Below are positions 5,123 through 6,258 of a stretch of DNA of 6,258 nucleotides, piece by piece. Positions within the stretch are counted from its first letter, which is position 1. Each line of letters starts with the position of its first letter. The position numbers and the translations under genes are program-made. Under the pieces are notes generated by a model, which did no database searches, was not told where the DNA came from, and saw only the letters and a list, made by a program, of their open reading frames with translations. This DNA is from Candidatus Binatota bacterium (GTDB taxonomy: Bacteria; Desulfobacterota; Binatia; Bin18): the NCBI GenBank assembly GCA_011523315.1, contig WTHE01000488.1:1-6258 (forward strand), in the 5' to 3' direction.

Positions 5123-5986
5123 CTACTGAAACTGGCGGATCAGGCCGGCATAGCGCTCCAGGACCGGCCACTGGGTGTCCGGCTCGGCCGGCTCAATCAG
5201 GAACAACACCCGGTTGAAGCCCATCTGACTCAGCTCCCGGACGCGATTTTCCGGCCCGCTCCGGCCAAACACGCCGTCTGCGGTAATCACGCTCAGATCG
5301 AACTCGTCCATCGACCGGCCCGCCTTGTCAGCCTCGACCCGGATCGCCTCAACACTGGCCGACAGGTCGTAGGGTCCGTCAACCGGAAACCAGCCGTCGC
5401 AATACTCGGCCACCCGCCTGGCCGACCACTTTGAGGTCGCCCCCATCAGGATGGGCGGGCCGCCGGCCTGGACCGGCTTGGGCCAGCACCAGATGGGGTC
5501 AAAGTCCACAAACTGACCGTGGAACTCGGCCGCTTCCTTGGTCCAGATTTCGCGCACGGCCAGCACCCGTTCGCGGGTGATTTTCCAGCGGTCTTTGAAC
5601 GCCACGCCGTGGTTGGCCATTTCCTCGGCATTCCAGCCGGCCCCGATCCCGAACAGGAAGCGTCCGTTCGACACCCGGTCGAGGCAGGCCGTGGCCTTGG
5701 CCAGATTGATCGGGTGGTGCTCCGGCACGAGGCACACCGAGGTCCCGACCTTGAGTGTCTCAGTGACCGCCGCAGCGGCGGTCAGGGCAATAAAGGGATC
5801 GAAAAACTGGGCGTAGTACATCGGCAGTTCGCCGCCCAGCGGAAACGGCGTCTGACGGCTGGTCGGGATGTGGGTATGCTCGCCGTAGAACAAGGCCTCA
5901 AACCCGTTGGCCTCAGCCCAGCGCGCCAGATCCGCAGGTTGAATGGAATAGTGGGTCGGAATCGACACAAGCCCGAAATCAGTCAT
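5123..5986 (-). CDS. LLM-class (luciferase-like) F420-dependent oxidoreductase
   Basis: A complete 287-residue luciferase-like TIM-barrel protein of the Rv2161c-type LLM subfamily. Typical segments are LARWAEANGFEALFYGEHTH (20-39), VGTSVCLVPEHHP (80-92, the region bearing the family's non-prolyl cis-peptide strand), LDRVSNGRFLFGIGAGW (102-118) and GGPPILMGATSKWSARRVAEY (175-195 region). The family uses coenzyme F420 or FMN for hydride transfer; subgroup resemblance favours F420, but the cofactor cannot be proved here, and the substrate is unknown. I chose the ATG at 5986, with AGGAGG 9 nt upstream. A GTG two codons earlier would be only 3 nt from that site, and the longer frame reaching 6172 would overlap the preceding gene with Arg/Pro-rich antisense-like residues. 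The ribosome binding site falls in the 9-nt loop of a weak 5-bp stem (5988-5992/6002-6006). It follows the amidohydrolase by 40 bp, so co-transcription is likely. Confidence 0.95.
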   Translation of the reverse strand: MTDFGLVSIPTHYSIQPADLARWAEANGFEALFYGEHTHIPTSRQTPFPLGGELPMYYAQFFDPFIALTAAAAVTETLKVGTSVCLVPEHHPINLAKATACLDRVSNGRFLFGIGAGWNAEEMANHGVAFKDRWKITRERVLAVREIWTKEAAEFHGQFVDFDPIWCWPKPVQAGGPPILMGATSKWSARRVAEYCDGWFPVDGPYDLSASVEAIRVEADKAGRSMDEFDLSVITADGVFGRSGPENRVRELSQMGFNRVLFLIEPAEPDTQWPVLERYAGLIRQFQ

Positions 5987-6026
5987 GCTCACTCGCCTCC
6001 TGTGAGAGTATCGGCTTCGATGCGGA

Positions 6027-6258
6027 CTACTTTGACAGCGGCTGGGCGGCCTGCCCGGTGTGGCCGAGGCTGACCGGGGTATCGGCCAGAACGCTGGCTG
6101 CGGTCGCCTCAACGGCCGTGCCCTTAAAAAAGTCCGGGTTGGCCTGGCCCCAGAAGTGGACCGGATTGTCACACACGAAATCCCGGAAATCGTCGGGCGT
6201 CATCAGCTCATCCTCGACCAGCTCACTACCGGCGCGCACGACGACCTCGAGAAAGCGA
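6027..6258 (-). CDS. Amidohydrolase (Amidohydro_2-type), C-terminal end only
   Basis: The last 77 residues of a protein whose frame is open to the right edge. An in-frame GTG at 6239 is probably internal, since coding continues upstream of it (RFLEVVVRAG). The segment SELVEDELMTPDDFRDF, then the NPVHFWGQANPDFFKGTAVE stretch, matches the conserved C-terminus of metal-dependent amidohydrolases of the ACMSD-like/Amidohydro_2 group, where an acidic helix and an N-x-x-x-F/L-W/F-G segment close the TIM barrel. The metal-binding His and Asp residues lie outside the window, so activity cannot be judged. The final 25 or so residues (ADTPVSLGHTGQAAQPLSK) are a polar tail without recognisable motif. It precedes the LLM oxidoreductase by 40 bp on the same strand. 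Family confidence is moderate because only the tail is seen. Confidence 0.75.
   Translation of the reverse strand, partial: RFLEVVVRAGSELVEDELMTPDDFRDFVCDNPVHFWGQANPDFFKGTAVEATAASVLADTPVSLGHTGQAAQPLSK

Noticed and set aside
5988..6006. Stem CTCAC/GTGAG holding the LLM ribosome binding site in its loop, as a translational switch
   Set aside because: Five base pairs around a 9-nt loop is weak, and the site is displayed in the loop rather than paired, so there is no convincing control element.
5519..6073. Plus-strand 184-codon frame antisense to the LLM gene
   Set aside because: Shadow frame; the minus strand carries continuous LLM motifs with correct start and stop.
5987..6172. N-terminal extension of the LLM oxidoreductase to 6172
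   Set aside because: The extra 62 residues are Arg/Pro/Ser-rich, overlap the end of the amidohydrolase, and the family start aligns with MTDFGLVSIP after an AGGAGG site.

Overview
This is a GC-rich (about 60% by eye), densely coded bacterial chromosomal segment. It has no mobile element, RNA gene or CRISPR array that I can see. A deazaflavin-type (F420-dependent) luciferase-like oxidoreductase, a catechol-type extradiol dioxygenase and a crotonase paralogue close together suggest an environmental, metabolically versatile high-GC bacterium. Actinobacteria, Tectomicrobia, Rokubacteria or Binatota-like lineages are all possible, and the sequence alone does not let me name one.

Left third (1-2034), all minus strand: a compact Fe-S carrier operon transcribed leftward in the order mrp paralogue (1865-786), a small DUF971/GBBH-N zinc-ribbon-like protein (760-446), then a second mrp paralogue whose 3' part lies beyond the left edge (436 to <1). 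A well-formed sigma70-type promoter precedes it. A 10/11-matched inverted repeat, with half-site centres three helical turns apart, brackets the promoter's -10 box and start point and looks like an operator.

Middle (2035-3996), minus strand: a two-gene unit of a type I extradiol ring-cleavage dioxygenase (BphC/HsaC-like, all metal ligands present) followed after 21 bp by a YajO-like aldo/keto reductase with an intact catalytic tetrad. Its candidate promoter lies in the 405-bp divergent intergenic region 3997-4401. That region also holds a small plus-strand ORF of 49 codons with a strong ribosome binding site and one hydrophobic segment, a stem-loop, and a promoter for the next gene.

Right third: a plus-strand EchA3-like crotonase (4402-5106) converges, with a 16-bp gap, on a minus-strand unit. 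That unit comprises the C-terminal end of an amidohydrolase (Amidohydro_2 type, cut by the right edge) followed 40 bp later by an F420-type LLM oxidoreductase.

The enzymes of the middle and right parts are individually typical of aromatic, steroid or acyl-CoA catabolism, but no complete pathway is visible. The most unusual structure is the mrp-DUF971-mrp operon with its dyad-flanked promoter.
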